Below the pieces are notes generated by a model that saw only the letters and a list, made by a program, of their open reading frames with translations, was not told where the DNA came from and did not search any database. 64,000 nucleotides of DNA from positions 1-64,000 of the forward strand of contig NZ_ADNY01000029.1 in the NCBI RefSeq assembly GCF_000178475.1, given 5' to 3'. Below, piece after piece: positions 25,496 to 35,365 of the stretch; position 1 is the first letter of the stretch, and each line of letters opens with the position of its first letter. This DNA comes from Lactobacillus amylolyticus DSM 11664 (GTDB taxonomy: Bacteria > Bacillota > Bacilli > Lactobacillales > Lactobacillaceae). Position numbers and translations under genes: made by a program.

Positions 25496-26277
25496 CTACG
25501 TATATATTTTACCAGATCTATAGGTATGCTGTATAGACAGGTAACTTGCTAAAATAACGGAAAAGCCTGCGGTAATCCAGCGCACTGCTTTAGGTGACAA
25601 ATATTTAATGCATTTCTGGCCAATAAAGTTACCAATAAACAAACCAATTGCAAGCGGTATCACTTTCCCCCCAGTCAACTTTTGCACCAAAAATAAAGAC
25701 AATTAGTGCCACCAGGTTGCCTAAAGAGCCCAAAATATTTTTCATTGCATTAACGGCAACAAAACTCGCATCACTAACGTAAGTTAAAAATATTAAGTTT
25801 AAAACTCCGGCTGCAGCACCAAAACAGCCAGTATACATTCCAGCAAAAACATGCCAATACAGGCAGCAATCGTTTTACCTGTAGAACGTTTGACTTTTAA
25901 ATTAAAAAACTTTTTGTTGCCATTTAATAACAGCATTGCAGCTGAAAAAATGACAAAGAACAGTACCAGTTTTTCAAAAACAGTGCCAGGAAACCTTAAT
26001 AAAAGCAAGCTCCCGATCAAAGCTCCACTTAAAATAAACAGTGCATATTTGGCCGATTCAAACCAATGCCCTTTCATTTCTTGCAATGAAGACAAGGCCG
26101 AACCTGCGCCAGTAAAAATAAATGCAGCGGTATTTGTAATATTTGCCATTACCGGTAGTGCACCTGCAATTAGCAAAGCTGGATATGAAACAAGCGATGC
26201 ATAATCGCAATTGCAGAAACCATTCCTGCCAGAATGCCAACAATAATTAAAAAGATAAAGGTTCCGATAATCCCCGT
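25496..26277 (-). pseudogene. Sulfite exporter TauE/SafE family permease, broken by three frameshifts and a lost start codon
   Basis: Reading across three frames gives a 260-residue membrane protein: IIGTFIFLIIVGILAGMVSAIA, then ASLVSYPALLIAGALPVMANITNTAAFIFTGAGS, then MYTGCFGAAAGVLNLIFLTYVSDASFVAVNAMKNILG, then KVIPLAIGLFIGNFIGQK. Breaks lie at about 26197-26203 (one base missing), 25845-25849 (one missing in an A5 run) and 25667-25672 (one extra in a C6 run). Codon 1 would be ACG, with GAGG 6 nt upstream, suggesting ATG to ACG. The family exports sulfite or organic acids by ion antiport. Real decay is likely given the start change, but homopolymer sequencing errors could explain the three indels. 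Confidence 0.85.
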
Positions 26278-26350
26278 TTTTTACCTCAAATTTTTTATCA
26301 AAATACAAAATGCTATTAAAATTATACAATGTAATCAAAGGAGGAAGATT

Positions 26351-27001
26351 GTGAATACTTTTGAATCATTAATTTTTGTTCCTGAAGGGACTCTGCTAAA
26401 TGAAAAGCTTGCCCTAAAAACTGCTTTAAGGCAAACATTAAAAAAACAGCAAAGAAATTTTGGGCCTAGTGAACGATTAAAATATACTCAGCTCAGTAAT
26501 GGCTTTAAATTATTAAGCGAGGGTCAACAAATTCAACTGCTTCTGCAAAATTTTTTGCCAGACCACGTAAATGCCCAAGAAACTTTTTATGGCTTCTTAA
26601 GAAAGCAGCACCAACTGATCAAAAACAGTCGAGATTTTTTGGAACAGGTCAAGGGCAAACTGAATCTAGTAGCCTTAGGAAAGGAAAGAAAAGCAGAATT
26701 ATTGCCACGCTTAAAAGAAGCACGAATTGCTGACTACTTTGAAACATTATATTTTGCTGATGATTTTACTACAAAGTTTCCTGAAAAAAATAATTTGATT
26801 CAAGTAGTTAATGATCTGCAGCTTGATCCTGACACCAGCTTAGTAGTTGGTTCAAACTTAACTGAAGAAATCCAAGCAGCAGAAAACGCTCATCTAAAAT
26901 CCCTATGGTTAACGCCAAAGAGAGAAAAAATTTCAATTACGCCTCATCCGACATTACATTTATCAAGACTATTAGATTTACTATTTTATTTAAATATATA
27001 A
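26351..27001 (+). CDS. HAD-superfamily protein lacking the catalytic residues (probable pseudoenzyme)
   Basis: A 216-residue protein with the overall layout of YjjG-type HAD hydrolases: an N-terminal motif followed by a helical cap and a C-terminal core. Motif I, normally FDLDGTLL, reads FVPEGTLL, so nucleophile and acid Asp are both replaced. Motif II lacks its Ser/Thr (LVALGK). Motif III Lys may survive (TTKFPEKN). Motif IV, normally GDSLTSDI, reads GSNLTEEIQAAENAHLKSLWL. Phosphatase activity is therefore unlikely; a binding or regulatory role is possible. The GTG start follows AAAGGAGGAAGATT. Confidence 0.75.
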   Translation: MNTFESLIFVPEGTLLNEKLALKTALRQTLKKQQRNFGPSERLKYTQLSNGFKLLSEGQQIQLLLQNFLPDHVNAQETFYGFLRKQHQLIKNSRDFLEQVKGKLNLVALGKERKAELLPRLKEARIADYFETLYFADDFTTKFPEKNNLIQVVNDLQLDPDTSLVVGSNLTEEIQAAENAHLKSLWLTPKREKISITPHPTLHLSRLLDLLFYLNI

Positions 27002-27048
27002 TAATTAGGGATGATAATAAATTTAAGTTATTTAGAAAGGAACTTTTT

Positions 27049-27633
27049 ATGACTAAAGTTGCTGTTGTATTTGCAGACGGTTGCGAAGAAGTAGAAGGCT
27101 TAAGCGTAGTCGATGTTCTTCGTCGGTTAAATGTTGAAACGGATATGGTAGGTTTAACCAGCAAAAACGTTATGGGTGACCATAAAATTAAATTAAGCTG
27201 TGACAAAGTTGTTGATGATAGCTTGCTTGATTACGATTTAGTAGCTTTTCCAGGTGGAATGACTGGCTCCGCTAATTTGCGTGATAATAAAAAGTTGCGT
27301 GATCTCATGGTTAAACGTCATGAACAGGGCAAGTGGGATGCTGCAATGTGCGCCGCTCCCCGCGCTTTATCACGCTATGGCGTATTAGCTGACGCTGACT
27401 ATACTTGCTATCCAAGTATTGAAGAACAAACCGAAAAAGATGCGCCAACTGGTCACTTCAAAGAAGACATTACGGTTACTGATAAAGAACACAAAATTTT
27501 AACTAGCCGTGGGCCTGCTACTGCTTGGGCTTTTGCTTATGCAATTGCTGAAGCACTTGGCGTTGAAACTAAAGATTTAAAGCATGCCATGCTTTATGAT
27601 TATTTAGCCGATAATATTCAAGACAGCTTATAA
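27049..27633 (+). CDS. DJ-1/PfpI family protein
   Basis: A 194-residue DJ-1-like protein. The nucleophile elbow AAMCAAPRAL contains the reactive Cys (near residue 103), and the Glu that polarises it lies in GCEEVEGLSVVDVLRR. TSRGPATAWAFAYAIAEAL is the conserved C-terminal block. Members act as redox-sensing chaperones or glyoxalase/deglycase-like enzymes; the close DJ-1 type is also called YajL/ThiJ. AGAAAGGAAC precedes the ATG, 47 nt after the HAD gene, so the two may be co-transcribed. Confidence 0.9.
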   Translation: MTKVAVVFADGCEEVEGLSVVDVLRRLNVETDMVGLTSKNVMGDHKIKLSCDKVVDDSLLDYDLVAFPGGMTGSANLRDNKKLRDLMVKRHEQGKWDAAMCAAPRALSRYGVLADADYTCYPSIEEQTEKDAPTGHFKEDITVTDKEHKILTSRGPATAWAFAYAIAEALGVETKDLKHAMLYDYLADNIQDSL

Positions 27634-27650
27634 TTATTCTATCTTGGTAC

Positions 27651-27685
27651 AAAAAAAGCATCTCCATTTTGGAGATGCTTTTTGT
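27651..27685. terminator. Bidirectional terminator between the DJ-1 gene and rpsI
   Basis: AAAAAAAGCATCTCC-ATTTT-GGAGATGCTTTTT hairpin between converging genes. Confidence 0.9.
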
Positions 27686-27705
27686 ATATAAACGTAATTT
27701 GAAAA

Positions 27706-28101
27706 TTAACGCTTTGAGAATTGTGAAGCTTTACGGGCTTTCTTCAAACCTGGCTTCTTTCTTTCCTTCATTCTTGGGTCACGTGTTAAGAAACCGGCCT
27801 TCTTTAATGGTGAACGAAAATCTGGGTCAACATCAAGAAGTGCACGAGCGATACCCAAACGGATAGCTCCAGCTTGACCTGAGAAACCACCACCGTTAAC
27901 GTTAACGTGAATGTCATATTGACCGTCAGTTTCAGTCAAAGTCAATGGTTGCTTCAAGTCCTTAACTAAGTTAGGGAATGGGATGTATTCATTAACTTCT
28001 TTGCCGTTAACAGTGATCTTACCATTACCTGGTACTAAACGAACACGCGCAACTGAATCTTTGCGGCGACCAGTACCGATGTATGCAGCTTGTTGTGCCA
28101 T
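27706..28101 (-). CDS. rpsI: Ribosomal protein uS9
   Basis: A 131-residue S9 of the 30S head. [19 protein letters not shown] at the N-terminus and the C-terminal tail [12 protein letters not shown], which reaches the P-site tRNA, are diagnostic. It follows rplM by 11 nt in the same operon. Confidence 0.98.
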   Translation of the reverse strand: MAQQAAYIGTGRRKDSVARVRLVPGNGKITVNGKEVNEYIPFPNLVKDLKQPLTLTETDGQYDIHVNVNGGGFSGQAGAIRLGIARALLDVDPDFRSPLKKAGFLTRDPRMKERKKPGLKKARKASQFSKR

Positions 28102-28112
28102 TATTTAACCTC

Positions 28113-28556
28113 CTAGATTAATCTGTTAATATCTAACTTTTCAGGCTTTTGTGCTTCATGCTTGTGATCTTCACCAGCATAAACGTGCATCTTCATGAAT
28201 TCTTGGTGACCAAGAGTATTCTTTGGAAGCATGCCCTTAACTGAGATTTCAACCATCTTAACAGGATTGTTGGCAAGCAACTCGCCGTATGAAGTAGCTC
28301 TTAAGCCGCCACGCCATTCTGAGTGGTGGTAGTAAATCTTGTCAGTAGCCTTTTTACCAGTCAATCTAATCTTTGAAGCGTTGATAATAATTACATTATC
28401 ACCGGTATCAACATTAGGTGTGTATTGAGGCTTGTTCTTACCTCTCAAAATAGTGGCAACAGCAGTTGAAAGACGACCTAAAGATACGTCAGTTGCATCG
28501 ATAATATACCACTTACGTTCAATTTCACTAGATTTTGCTAATGGTGTAGTACGCAA
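28113..28556 (-). CDS. rplM: Ribosomal protein uL13
   Basis: A 147-residue L13, an early assembly protein of the 50S subunit. [28 protein letters not shown] and [11 protein letters not shown] are family signatures. Translation starts at TTG, 6 nt after CGGAGGAA. The rplM-rpsI operon has its own promoter and an L13-type leader. Confidence 0.97.
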   Translation of the reverse strand: MRTTPLAKSSEIERKWYIIDATDVSLGRLSTAVATILRGKNKPQYTPNVDTGDNVIIINASKIRLTGKKATDKIYYHHSEWRGGLRATSYGELLANNPVKMVEISVKGMLPKNTLGHQEFMKMHVYAGEDHKHEAQKPEKLDINRLI

Positions 28557-28625
28557 TTTAAATTCCTCCGTTTACTTGCAGTTTGAAAACAATAAGTTTC
28601 CGGGGCCTATAGTGGACAAACATAC
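28557..28625 (-). promoter_or_regulatory. L13 leader RNA
   Basis: The 70-nt leader before rplM reads GTTTGTCCACTATAGGCCCCGG then AAACTTATTGTTTTCAAAC. It is the short structured leader found before rplM in Firmicutes and thought to mediate L13 autoregulation. The assignment is by position and partial pattern. Confidence 0.6.
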
Positions 28626-28631
28626 TATATT

Positions 28632-28660
28632 AGAGTACGTCCTTTTTATAAAAATGTCAA
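28632..28660 (-). promoter_or_regulatory. Promoter of rplM-rpsI
   Basis: Perfect TTGACA, 17 nt spacer, TACTCT on the minus strand directly after the truA stop. The -10 is weak (an alternative TAATAT lies 5 nt further), which is common in growth-regulated promoters. Confidence 0.7.
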
Positions 28661-29449
28661 TTATAAAAGTAGATCTTGCCGGTATTTATCTGGCAATTTG
28701 TCATAAAAGACATGGTATAAATATAGCCCACTTGCCGGTGCGGTTTGAGTCACTTGCAAACGATCTTTTGCCTTAATTATTCTAGGAAAATCATGTACCG
28801 GACGTTTTCCGCTTCCAATTTCCAATAAAGTTGCTACTAAAATTCGAACCATATTATATAAAAAGCCAGAGCATATAAAATCGAAAACAAGTTCATTTTG
28901 CGATTCATTTTTTTCAACATTGACATAGTACATGGTACGAACTTTATTTTTTATTTGACCTCCACTCGCTGCAAAGCTTGTAAAATCATGTTTACCTAGT
29001 AGATCCTTAGCAGCTTCTTTCATCTTTGAAACATCGATTGGATAAGGATAATGACCTGTATAAAATCTTTTAAATGGATTCACGAAATGATCCAAACTCA
29101 TCCGATAGCGATACCATTTGCCTTTAATACTATATCGAACATGAAAATCAGGACTGGCGATTTCACATTCTTTAAAAATAATATCCATTGGCATCATTGA
29201 GTTCAATGCCAAAATCATCTTTTCTGCTGGAATTCTATTTCCCGGGTAATCAAATTGAATGACCTGACCCATCGCATGAACACCCGCATCAGTTCTACCG
29301 GATCCTTCAACTATTACTCGTTTGCCTTTAGTCATTTTCTTTAAAGCTTCTTCAACTGTACCTTGAACAGTTCTTTGATTTGGCTGAACCTGAAAGCCAT
29401 GAAAAAGATGACCATCATACGCCATCAGCATTTTATATCTTGTACTCAT
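28661..29449 (-). CDS. truA: tRNA pseudouridine(38-40) synthase
   Basis: A 262-residue TruA that isomerises uridines 38-40 in the tRNA anticodon stem. The catalytic Asp lies in [17 protein letters not shown] (near residue 53). [24 protein letters not shown] and [17 protein letters not shown] are family blocks. The start overlaps the ecfT stop by one base; truA is the last gene of the ECF transcript. Confidence 0.97.
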   Translation of the reverse strand: MSTRYKMLMAYDGHLFHGFQVQPNQRTVQGTVEEALKKMTKGKRVIVEGSGRTDAGVHAMGQVIQFDYPGNRIPAEKMILALNSMMPMDIIFKECEIASPDFHVRYSIKGKWYRYRMSLDHFVNPFKRFYTGHYPYPIDVSKMKEAAKDLLGKHDFTSFAASGGQIKNKVRTMYYVNVEKNESQNELVFDFICSGFLYNMVRILVATLLEIGSGKRPVHDFPRIIKAKDRLQVTQTAPASGLYLYHVFYDKLPDKYRQDLLL

Positions 29450-30246
29450 TAATGTGTCCTAAATATGATTAATAAAGCAGTTAAGCTTACCAAATAAAAA
29501 AGGTTTACTAAATCAACCTTACTCCATCTTAAAACGCGATAGTGACTTCTGCCCTTACTACCACGATAGCCTCTGGCCTCCATTGCTGTAGAAAGATCTA
29601 CCGCGGTCTCTAATGAACTAATAAATAATGGAACCAACAATGGTGCAATTGCTTTTGATCTTTTAATCAAACCACCATCATTAAAGTCTGCTCCACGTGA
29701 CCTCTGAGCATTCATAATTTTCAAAGTTTGGTCAAAAAGGGTTGGAACAAAACGTAAAGCAATCGACATTACCAAAGCAATTTTATCTACCGGAACTCTT
29801 ATTAATTTTAACGGTTTTAAAATCCATTCCATTGCATCAGCTATTTCCAATGGCATTGTAGTCACTGTCATCACTGTGGAAATTAAAATGATTAAAGTAA
29901 ATCGAATACAGATAAAAATAGCATTAGCAATTCCAAAACTTGACAGAGTGAATATCCACCATTTCCAATAGATCGTTCCACCAGTAGTAAAGAATAATTG
30001 CAAAGCCGATGTAAAGAAGATTAACCAGATTAATGGCTTAACTCCGTCCCAAAATATTTTAGCCTTAAGTTTTGTTGCTGCTACAGCTAATATTGCAAAT
30101 AAAGCAATAATACCATATGTAAGCCAATTATTAGCGAGAAAAATAATAAAAATGAAGAGAATAGCCACGAGCAATTTTCCTCGTGGATCCATTTTATAAA
30201 TAATGGAATCTCCAGGAATATATCGTCCAATAATTATTTTACTCAA
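29449..30246 (-). CDS. ecfT: ECF transporter transmembrane component EcfT
   Basis: A 265-residue membrane protein with about five helices and the two cytoplasmic coupling-helix Ala-Arg-Gly-like motifs, [10 protein letters not shown] and [10 protein letters not shown], that engage EcfA1 and EcfA2. It forms the shared energising module used by separate substrate-binding (S) proteins for vitamins and metals. No S component is adjacent, so this is the group II housekeeping module. Confidence 0.95.
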   Translation of the reverse strand: MSKIIIGRYIPGDSIIYKMDPRGKLLVAILFIFIIFLANNWLTYGIIALFAILAVAATKLKAKIFWDGVKPLIWLIFFTSALQLFFTTGGTIYWKWWIFTLSSFGIANAIFICIRFTLIILISTVMTVTTMPLEIADAMEWILKPLKLIRVPVDKIALVMSIALRFVPTLFDQTLKIMNAQRSRGADFNDGGLIKRSKAIAPLLVPLFISSLETAVDLSTAMEARGYRGSKGRSHYRVLRWSKVDLVNLFYLVSLTALLIIFRTH

Positions 30247-30250
30247 AGAC

Positions 30251-31096
30251 TCACCTCTTCAAATTTATTAAGATTCCTTTGACTAAATCATCCATAGTTA
30301 AAGGCTGTTTTTCAAATTGATAATTACTTAATTGTTTAGCAAAAGCTGTTGCACTTGGCTCATCAAGCGAATGCCGATGGGCCCATTTTTCATCAGCAAA
30401 GATATTAGCTGGAATATCATGCTTAATTAGCTTGCCTTTTTCCATTACCAAAACGTCATCGGCATAATTAACAACATCATCCATGTTATGAGTGACCAAA
30501 ATCACAGTATGACCAGAATTTTTATAATCTAAAAACAAATCCATCATTTGCTTTCGAGCACGAGGATCCAATCCTGCATCTGGTTCATCCAAGCAAAGAA
30601 CGTCAGGTTGATACGCCATGACCCCAGCAATTGCCACTCTCCTCATTTGTCCACCAGATAAATCGAAAGGAGAACGATCCGCTATGTCTTCAGATAAGCC
30701 GACTTTCTTTAACCATTTTAATGCTAAAACCTTAGCATCATCTTCGCTATAGCCAAAATTTTTTGGTCCAAAAGCAATATCATTTAAAACCGTTGTTTCA
30801 AATAATTGAGCTTCGGGGAATTGAAATACTAAACTAACATGACGACGTAAATCTTTTAAATTTTTATTTCCAGTTTCAGGTGTGATTTCTTTACCAGCAA
30901 TTTTAATCTTTCCGGCACTAGGTTTCAATAAAGCATTAAAATGCTGCATCAAAGTAGATTTTCCACTACCAGTATGACCAACAATTGCGACAAAACTCTT
31001 TTCTTTTAAAGTAAAGCTTACCTGGTCTAAGCCTTTTTTCTCTAATGGTGTATTAGGTGAATATATGTAACTTACATTTTCGAATTTAATTGACAT
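30251..31096 (-). CDS. ecfA2: ECF transporter ATPase EcfA2
   Basis: A 281-residue ATPase: Walker [11 protein letters not shown]-loop [12 protein letters not shown], signature LSGGQMRR, Walker [14 protein letters not shown] and switch His in VTHNMDDV. Features typical of EcfA2 are the PEAQLFE Q-loop and DAGLD. Its start lies 25 nt inside the end of ecfA1, and ecfT follows 4 nt after its stop. Confidence 0.95.
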   Translation of the reverse strand: MSIKFENVSYIYSPNTPLEKKGLDQVSFTLKEKSFVAIVGHTGSGKSTLMQHFNALLKPSAGKIKIAGKEITPETGNKNLKDLRRHVSLVFQFPEAQLFETTVLNDIAFGPKNFGYSEDDAKVLALKWLKKVGLSEDIADRSPFDLSGGQMRRVAIAGVMAYQPDVLCLDEPDAGLDPRARKQMMDLFLDYKNSGHTVILVTHNMDDVVNYADDVLVMEKGKLIKHDIPANIFADEKWAHRHSLDEPSATAFAKQLSNYQFEKQPLTMDDLVKGILINLKR

Positions 31097-31920
31097 AGTA
31101 TCTCGACCAACTTCTCTTGCGAATCGACGTTCTCTGGAATTTCTATCCCGGCCTTTATTAGCTTTTTGATAAGTTTAAAAATAAATGGTTCCTCTAAACC
31201 TATACTATCTATTAGCTTTTCGTTTTTGAAAACATCCTTTGGCGTACCCTGTGCAATCGCCTTTCCGTCATTCAAAATTAAAACATGATCAGCCAACATA
31301 ATTTCATTAATATCATGTGTAATAGAAATGACAGTTAAATCATTTTTGTCCTTCATCTTTTTAACTAACGAAATGATTTCGTCATGTCCTCTAGGATCAA
31401 GCATCGAAGTCGCTTCATCTAAAATTAAAATTTTAGGCTTAACGGCAAGTATACCAGCAATTGCGACTCTTTGCTTCTGACCTCCTGATAAGTTGCTTGG
31501 CTCAGCAGTTTTATAGTCTGACATGCCTACCTCTTGAATGGCTTTATCGACAATACTTAACATTTGTTCACGCGGTACTCCACGATTTTCTAGTCCAAAG
31601 GCAACATCATCGGCGACAGTGGCACCAACAAATTGATTATCAGGATTCTGAAAAACGATCCCCACTTTATCTCTTATTTTCCACAAATTTTGTTCATTAA
31701 GAGGATCGCCATCAACAATAATTGAATCCGCATCATTTTCGTCAGACCATAAAAGTCCATTTATTAGTCTAGTAATTGTTGATTTGCCACTTCCATTATG
31801 ACCTAATATGGTAAACCATTCACCTTTCTTAACATTAAAACTAACATCCTGTACAGCAGGTACCTTAGATTCACTATAAGTAAATGAGACATGATTTAAA
31901 GAAATTATATTTTCGGACAT
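31072..31920 (-). CDS. ecfA1: ECF transporter ATPase EcfA1
   Basis: A 282-residue ATPase: Walker [11 protein letters not shown]-loop [12 protein letters not shown] (typical of EcfA1), signature LSGGQKQR, Walker [13 protein letters not shown] and switch His in SITHDINE. First gene of ecfA1-ecfA2-ecfT-truA, downstream of rplQ beyond a terminator with an unusual preceding structure (31966-32075). Confidence 0.95.
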   Translation of the reverse strand: MSENIISLNHVSFTYSESKVPAVQDVSFNVKKGEWFTILGHNGSGKSTITRLINGLLWSDENDADSIIVDGDPLNEQNLWKIRDKVGIVFQNPDNQFVGATVADDVAFGLENRGVPREQMLSIVDKAIQEVGMSDYKTAEPSNLSGGQKQRVAIAGILAVKPKILILDEATSMLDPRGHDEIISLVKKMKDKNDLTVISITHDINEIMLADHVLILNDGKAIAQGTPKDVFKNEKLIDSIGLEEPFIFKLIKKLIKAGIEIPENVDSQEKLVEILCQLNSKM

Positions 31921-31965
31921 ATATTCACCACCAAACTACTTATCATCCTACCAAAAAGAGCAAAA

Positions 31966-31995
31966 AAAATCATCCATGAAGAGGGATGATTTAAT
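31966..31995 (-). terminator. Terminator between rplQ and ecfA1
   Basis: AAATCATCC-CTCTTCAT-GGATGATTTTTTTT on the minus strand. It ends the alpha operon about 100 nt after the rplQ stop, and about 50 nt before ecfA1. Confidence 0.85.
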
Positions 31996-32096
31996 CATCT
32001 AAGCTAGACTAAGCTTTCGCCATCATCTTTGCGCTTATTCTCACTTTCATGGATAATTCTTAATAGCTATTAAGTTAGATTATTTTGAATTAAATA
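31996..32096 (-). other. Structured region between rplQ and its terminator
   Basis: About 100 nt without a gene. It contains a 16-bp perfect palindrome CTTAATAGCTATTAAG (32059-32074) and an ATCCATGAA segment (about 32046-32054) that is complementary to TTCATGGAT in the loop and 3' arm of the following terminator. It also contains GATGATTAAATCATC, an alternative pairing with the 5' arm. This layout allows mutually exclusive folds, but no known riboswitch class was recognised. Confidence 0.45.
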
Positions 32097-32480
32097 TTAA
32101 ACCAATTCAAGAATAACCATTGGAGCAGCGTCACCCTTACGAGCTAAAGCTAACTTCATAATTCTGGTGTAACCACCATTACGGTCTTTGTAACGAGGTG
32201 CAATATCAGAGAAGAGCTTTTGCAATGCTGATTTAACAACAACTGCATCTTTTTCTTCGTGAATATCAGCAACTTCATCTCTTACAAAAGTAGCAGCTTT
32301 TCTTCTTGATGCTAAATCACCGCGCTTACCCAAAGTAATCATTTTTTCAGCAGTCTTACGGATTTCCTTAGCACGAGATTCAGTAGTAACAATGCGTTCG
32401 TTAATGAACAATTGAGTAGTCATTTCTCTAAGCATTGCTTTTCTATGTGCACTGTCGCGACCTAATTTACGGTATGCCAT
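32097..32480 (-). CDS. rplQ: Ribosomal protein bL17
   Basis: A 127-residue L17 at the exit tunnel side of the 50S subunit. [20 protein letters not shown] and [23 protein letters not shown] are diagnostic. Last gene of the alpha operon, 30 nt after rpoA. Confidence 0.98.
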   Translation of the reverse strand: MAYRKLGRDSAHRKAMLREMTTQLFINERIVTTESRAKEIRKTAEKMITLGKRGDLASRRKAATFVRDEVADIHEEKDAVVVKSALQKLFSDIAPRYKDRNGGYTRIMKLALARKGDAAPMVILELV

Positions 32481-32510
32481 TAGTTTGCCTCCTTTATTTG
32501 CTTACTTAAG

Positions 32511-33449
32511 TTAATCTTCTTGACGAAGTGAGAGTCCTAAGTCAGCTAATTTGTTCTTAACTTCTTCCAATGATTTACGTCCTAAATTACGTACACGCAT
32601 CATATCTGCTTCACTTTTATCTGTTAACTCTTGCAAAGTATTAATACCTGCACGCTTTAAGCAGTTGTAAGAACGAACAGAAAGATCAAGCTCTTCAATA
32701 GTCATTTCAAGCTTCTTTTCTTTCTTGTTGTCTTCCTTTTCCACCATTACTTCGCTGAACTTGTTATCTGCATCTGCAGATTCGAATACCTTAAAGTGTT
32801 CTACAAGAATATTTGCAGCGAAGCTAAGGGCGTCATTAGGGTTGATTGAACCGTCTGTCCAAATCTCAAAAGTGAGCTTGTCAAAATCGTCTCTCTTACC
32901 AACGCGAGTTGATTCAACTTGGTAATTTACCTTCTTAATTGGTGAGAAAAGAGAATCAACTGGAATAACACCAATTGGCATGTCTTCACTCTTATTGTCA
33001 CTTGCAGCTACATAACCGCGACCATTCTTAACCGCAATTTGCATGTGCAAGTGCCCACCTTCAGCAATGGTACAAATGTATTGATCTGGATTCAAAACTT
33101 CTACGTCTGAATCAACTTTAAGATCATCAGCAGTTACAGTGGCTGGACCTTCAACATCCAATTCAATAACCTTTTGTTCATCTGAATTTGACTTTAATTC
33201 AAGTTTCTTCAAATTCAAGATAATCTTAGTTACATCTTCTCTAACGCCGGGAACTGTTGAGAACTCGTGTAAAACGCCGTCAATTTGAACATAAACAAGT
33301 CCTGTACCAGGAATAGAAGTGAGTAATACTCTGCGAAGAGAATTACCTAATGTTGTACCAAAGCCTCGTTCTAGTGGTTCAACAACAAACTTACCGTAAG
33401 AATCTTCTTGTTCAACAACGGTAATATTTGGTTTTTCAAATTCAATCAT
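32511..33449 (-). CDS. rpoA: RNA polymerase subunit alpha
   Basis: A 312-residue alpha subunit. The N-terminal dimerisation domain ([28 protein letters not shown]) starts polymerase assembly. The C-terminal domain with the helix-hairpin-helix ([20 protein letters not shown]) contacts UP-elements and activators. It lies between rpsK and rplQ, as is standard. Confidence 0.98.
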   Translation of the reverse strand: MIEFEKPNITVVEQEDSYGKFVVEPLERGFGTTLGNSLRRVLLTSIPGTGLVYVQIDGVLHEFSTVPGVREDVTKIILNLKKLELKSNSDEQKVIELDVEGPATVTADDLKVDSDVEVLNPDQYICTIAEGGHLHMQIAVKNGRGYVAASDNKSEDMPIGVIPVDSLFSPIKKVNYQVESTRVGKRDDFDKLTFEIWTDGSINPNDALSFAANILVEHFKVFESADADNKFSEVMVEKEDNKKEKKLEMTIEELDLSVRSYNCLKRAGINTLQELTDKSEADMMRVRNLGRKSLEEVKNKLADLGLSLRQED

Positions 33450-33497
33450 TACTAGGCCCCTTTCAAAACGTAACGTCCTTGAGCATTAAGGACAAAA

Positions 33498-33881
33498 TTA
33501 AACACGACGACGTTTTGGTGGTCTAGAACCATTGTGGGGAACTGGCGTAACGTCACGAATTGCAGTAATTTCAAGACCAGTTGCTTGAAGTGATCTAATT
33601 GCAGATTCACGACCAGCACCAGGGCCTTTAACAGAAACTTCTACACGTTTCATGCCTTGGTCCATTGCACTCTTAGCTGCTGCTTCGGCTGCCATTTGAG
33701 CTGCAAATGGGGTTGACTTACGACTACCCTTAAAGCCCAATGCACCGGCTGAAGACCAAGCAATTGCATTACCTTGAACGTCAGTAATCATGACTAAAGT
33801 ATTATTAAACGTAGACTGAATGTGAGCAACGCCGCTTTCGACATGCTTCTTCACACGACGCTTACGTGCTGTTTTAGGCAT
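33498..33881 (-). CDS. rpsK: Ribosomal protein uS11
   Basis: S11 of the 30S platform, 127 residues from the ATG at 33881. [27 protein letters not shown] and [20 protein letters not shown] are family signatures. GGAGG lies 7 nt before this ATG; an in-frame TTG one codon earlier is too close to it. Confidence 0.97.
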   Translation of the reverse strand: MPKTARKRRVKKHVESGVAHIQSTFNNTLVMITDVQGNAIAWSSAGALGFKGSRKSTPFAAQMAAEAAAKSAMDQGMKRVEVSVKGPGAGRESAIRSLQATGLEITAIRDVTPVPHNGSRPPKRRRV

Positions 33882-33904
33882 CAATAAACCTCCTTATAAA
33901 TATA

Positions 33905-34255
33905 TTAACGGTTTCTCTTAGCACCCTTACGGGTACGAGCATTGTTCTTAGTATTTTGACCACGAACTGGAAGTCCACGACGGTGACGAATACCACGGTA
34001 ACAACCGATATCAACTAAACGTTTGATGTTCATACTTACTTCACGACGTAAGTCACCTTCAACACGGTATTTGTCGACTTCTGAACGAAGCTTTTCTTGA
34101 TCTTCTGGAGTTAAATCCTTTGAACGGATATCTTCTGAAACACCAGCATCTTTACAAATCTTCTTAGCAGTTGGTTCACCAATACCATAAATATAAGTCA
34201 ATGCGACTACAACTCGTTTATCTCTTGGTAAGTCAACACCAGCAATACGTGCCAT
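33905..34255 (-). CDS. rpsM: Ribosomal protein uS13
   Basis: S13 of the 30S head, 116 residues from ATG 34255 ([16 protein letters not shown]). A longer frame would start inside the AGGAGGTG ribosome-binding site. [25 protein letters not shown] is the conserved C-terminus contacting tRNA and the intersubunit bridge B1. Confidence 0.97.
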   Translation of the reverse strand: MARIAGVDLPRDKRVVVALTYIYGIGEPTAKKICKDAGVSEDIRSKDLTPEDQEKLRSEVDKYRVEGDLRREVSMNIKRLVDIGCYRGIRHRRGLPVRGQNTKNNARTRKGAKRNR

Positions 34256-34274
34256 AAATTGCACCTCCTATTTT

Positions 34275-34391
34275 TTAACCTTGACGTTGCTTGTGTTTTG
34301 GATTTGCAGGGCAAATAACCATAACACGGCCATGTCTCTTAATAACTTTACAATGTTCACACATTGGTTTAACAGATGGTCTAACCTTCAT
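34275..34391 (-). CDS. rpmJ: Ribosomal protein bL36
   Basis: A 38-residue L36 translated directly: [20 protein letters not shown], then [18 protein letters not shown]. The Cys/His zinc ligands (CEHC, C27, H33) are present, so this is the zinc-containing form. It lies between infA and rpsM, 14 nt after infA. Confidence 0.95.
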   Translation of the reverse strand: MKVRPSVKPMCEHCKVIKRHGRVMVICPANPKHKQRQG

Positions 34392-34405
34392 GTTTACCTC
34401 CGTTA

Positions 34406-34627
34406 TTACTTAATAAACCGATACGTAATTCTACCTTTTGTTAAATCATATGGAGAAAGCTCAACAGTCACACGGTCTCCAGGCAAAATGCGAATATAGT
34501 GCATTCTAATCTTGCCTGAAACGTGTGCTAAAATAGTTGCTCCATTTTCCAATTCAACTTTAAACATAGCATTAGGTAAGGTATCAACTACCTTACCTTC
34601 TACTTCAATGACACCATCTTTTGCCAA
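34406..34627 (-). CDS. infA: Translation initiation factor IF-1
   Basis: A 73-residue OB-fold protein ([40 protein letters not shown]) that blocks the A site during initiation. Normal bacterial length. It lies between adk and rpmJ, as in Firmicutes. Confidence 0.98.
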   Translation of the reverse strand: MAKDGVIEVEGKVVDTLPNAMFKVELENGATILAHVSGKIRMHYIRILPGDRVTVELSPYDLTKGRITYRFIK

Positions 34628-34699
34628 AGTTGTTCCTCCGCAATTAAACAGTCATACTTTGAAATTATAACACGGAATTCTAAATATACAAGCTTTGTC

Positions 34700-35356
34700 T
34701 TACTTGTTGTTACTTAAGACCGCATCGATATCTTCAAATACTTTATCTGGAGTTTGCTTTCCGTTAATTACAGTCAACAAACCTTTTTCTTGATAAAAGT
34801 CTTTTAATGGTGCATTCATCTTTTCGTTAACTTCAAGACGATTCTTAACAACTTCTGGTTTGTCATCTTCACGTTGATAAAATTCATGACTACCACAACG
34901 ATCACATGTACCTTCAACCTTAGGCATCTTTGAGATCTTATTATAAGTAGCTCCACAATTTTTACACATAAAGCGTGCTGATAAACGTTTTACTAAAGTA
35001 TCTTCATCAACATCTAATGCAATAACATTAGTTAATGGTTTATTTAAACGTTTAGTGATACCATCAAGCATTTCTGCTTGTTCAATAGTTCTCGGAAAAC
35101 CGTCTAAGATATAACCTTCTTTAATATCTGGTTGACTTAAACGTTCCTCAACTAATTTAGCAGTAACTTCGTCAGGTACTAAATTACCTTTGTCGATATA
35201 GCTCTTAGCTTCAAGGCCAACTTTTGTTTTGTTAGCCATAGCTTCCCTAAACATATCCCCAGTTGAGATATGAGTTAAGTGATATTTATCAACAATTTGT
35301 TCTGATGCTGTACCTTTACCAGCACCTGGCAAACCTAAAAGAATTAAGTTAATCAT
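34700..35356 (-). CDS. adk: Adenylate kinase
   Basis: A 218-residue enzyme interconverting ATP+AMP and 2 ADP. P-loop [17 protein letters not shown]-binding [11 protein letters not shown] and [12 protein letters not shown] are intact. The LID contains a four-Cys zinc site (CKNC ... CDRC), typical of Gram-positive forms. It is 9 nt after secY. Confidence 0.98.
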   Translation of the reverse strand: MINLILLGLPGAGKGTASEQIVDKYHLTHISTGDMFREAMANKTKVGLEAKSYIDKGNLVPDEVTAKLVEERLSQPDIKEGYILDGFPRTIEQAEMLDGITKRLNKPLTNVIALDVDEDTLVKRLSARFMCKNCGATYNKISKMPKVEGTCDRCGSHEFYQREDDKPEVVKNRLEVNEKMNAPLKDFYQEKGLLTVINGKQTPDKVFEDIDAVLSNNK

Positions 35357-35365
35357 ATTTCCGTC

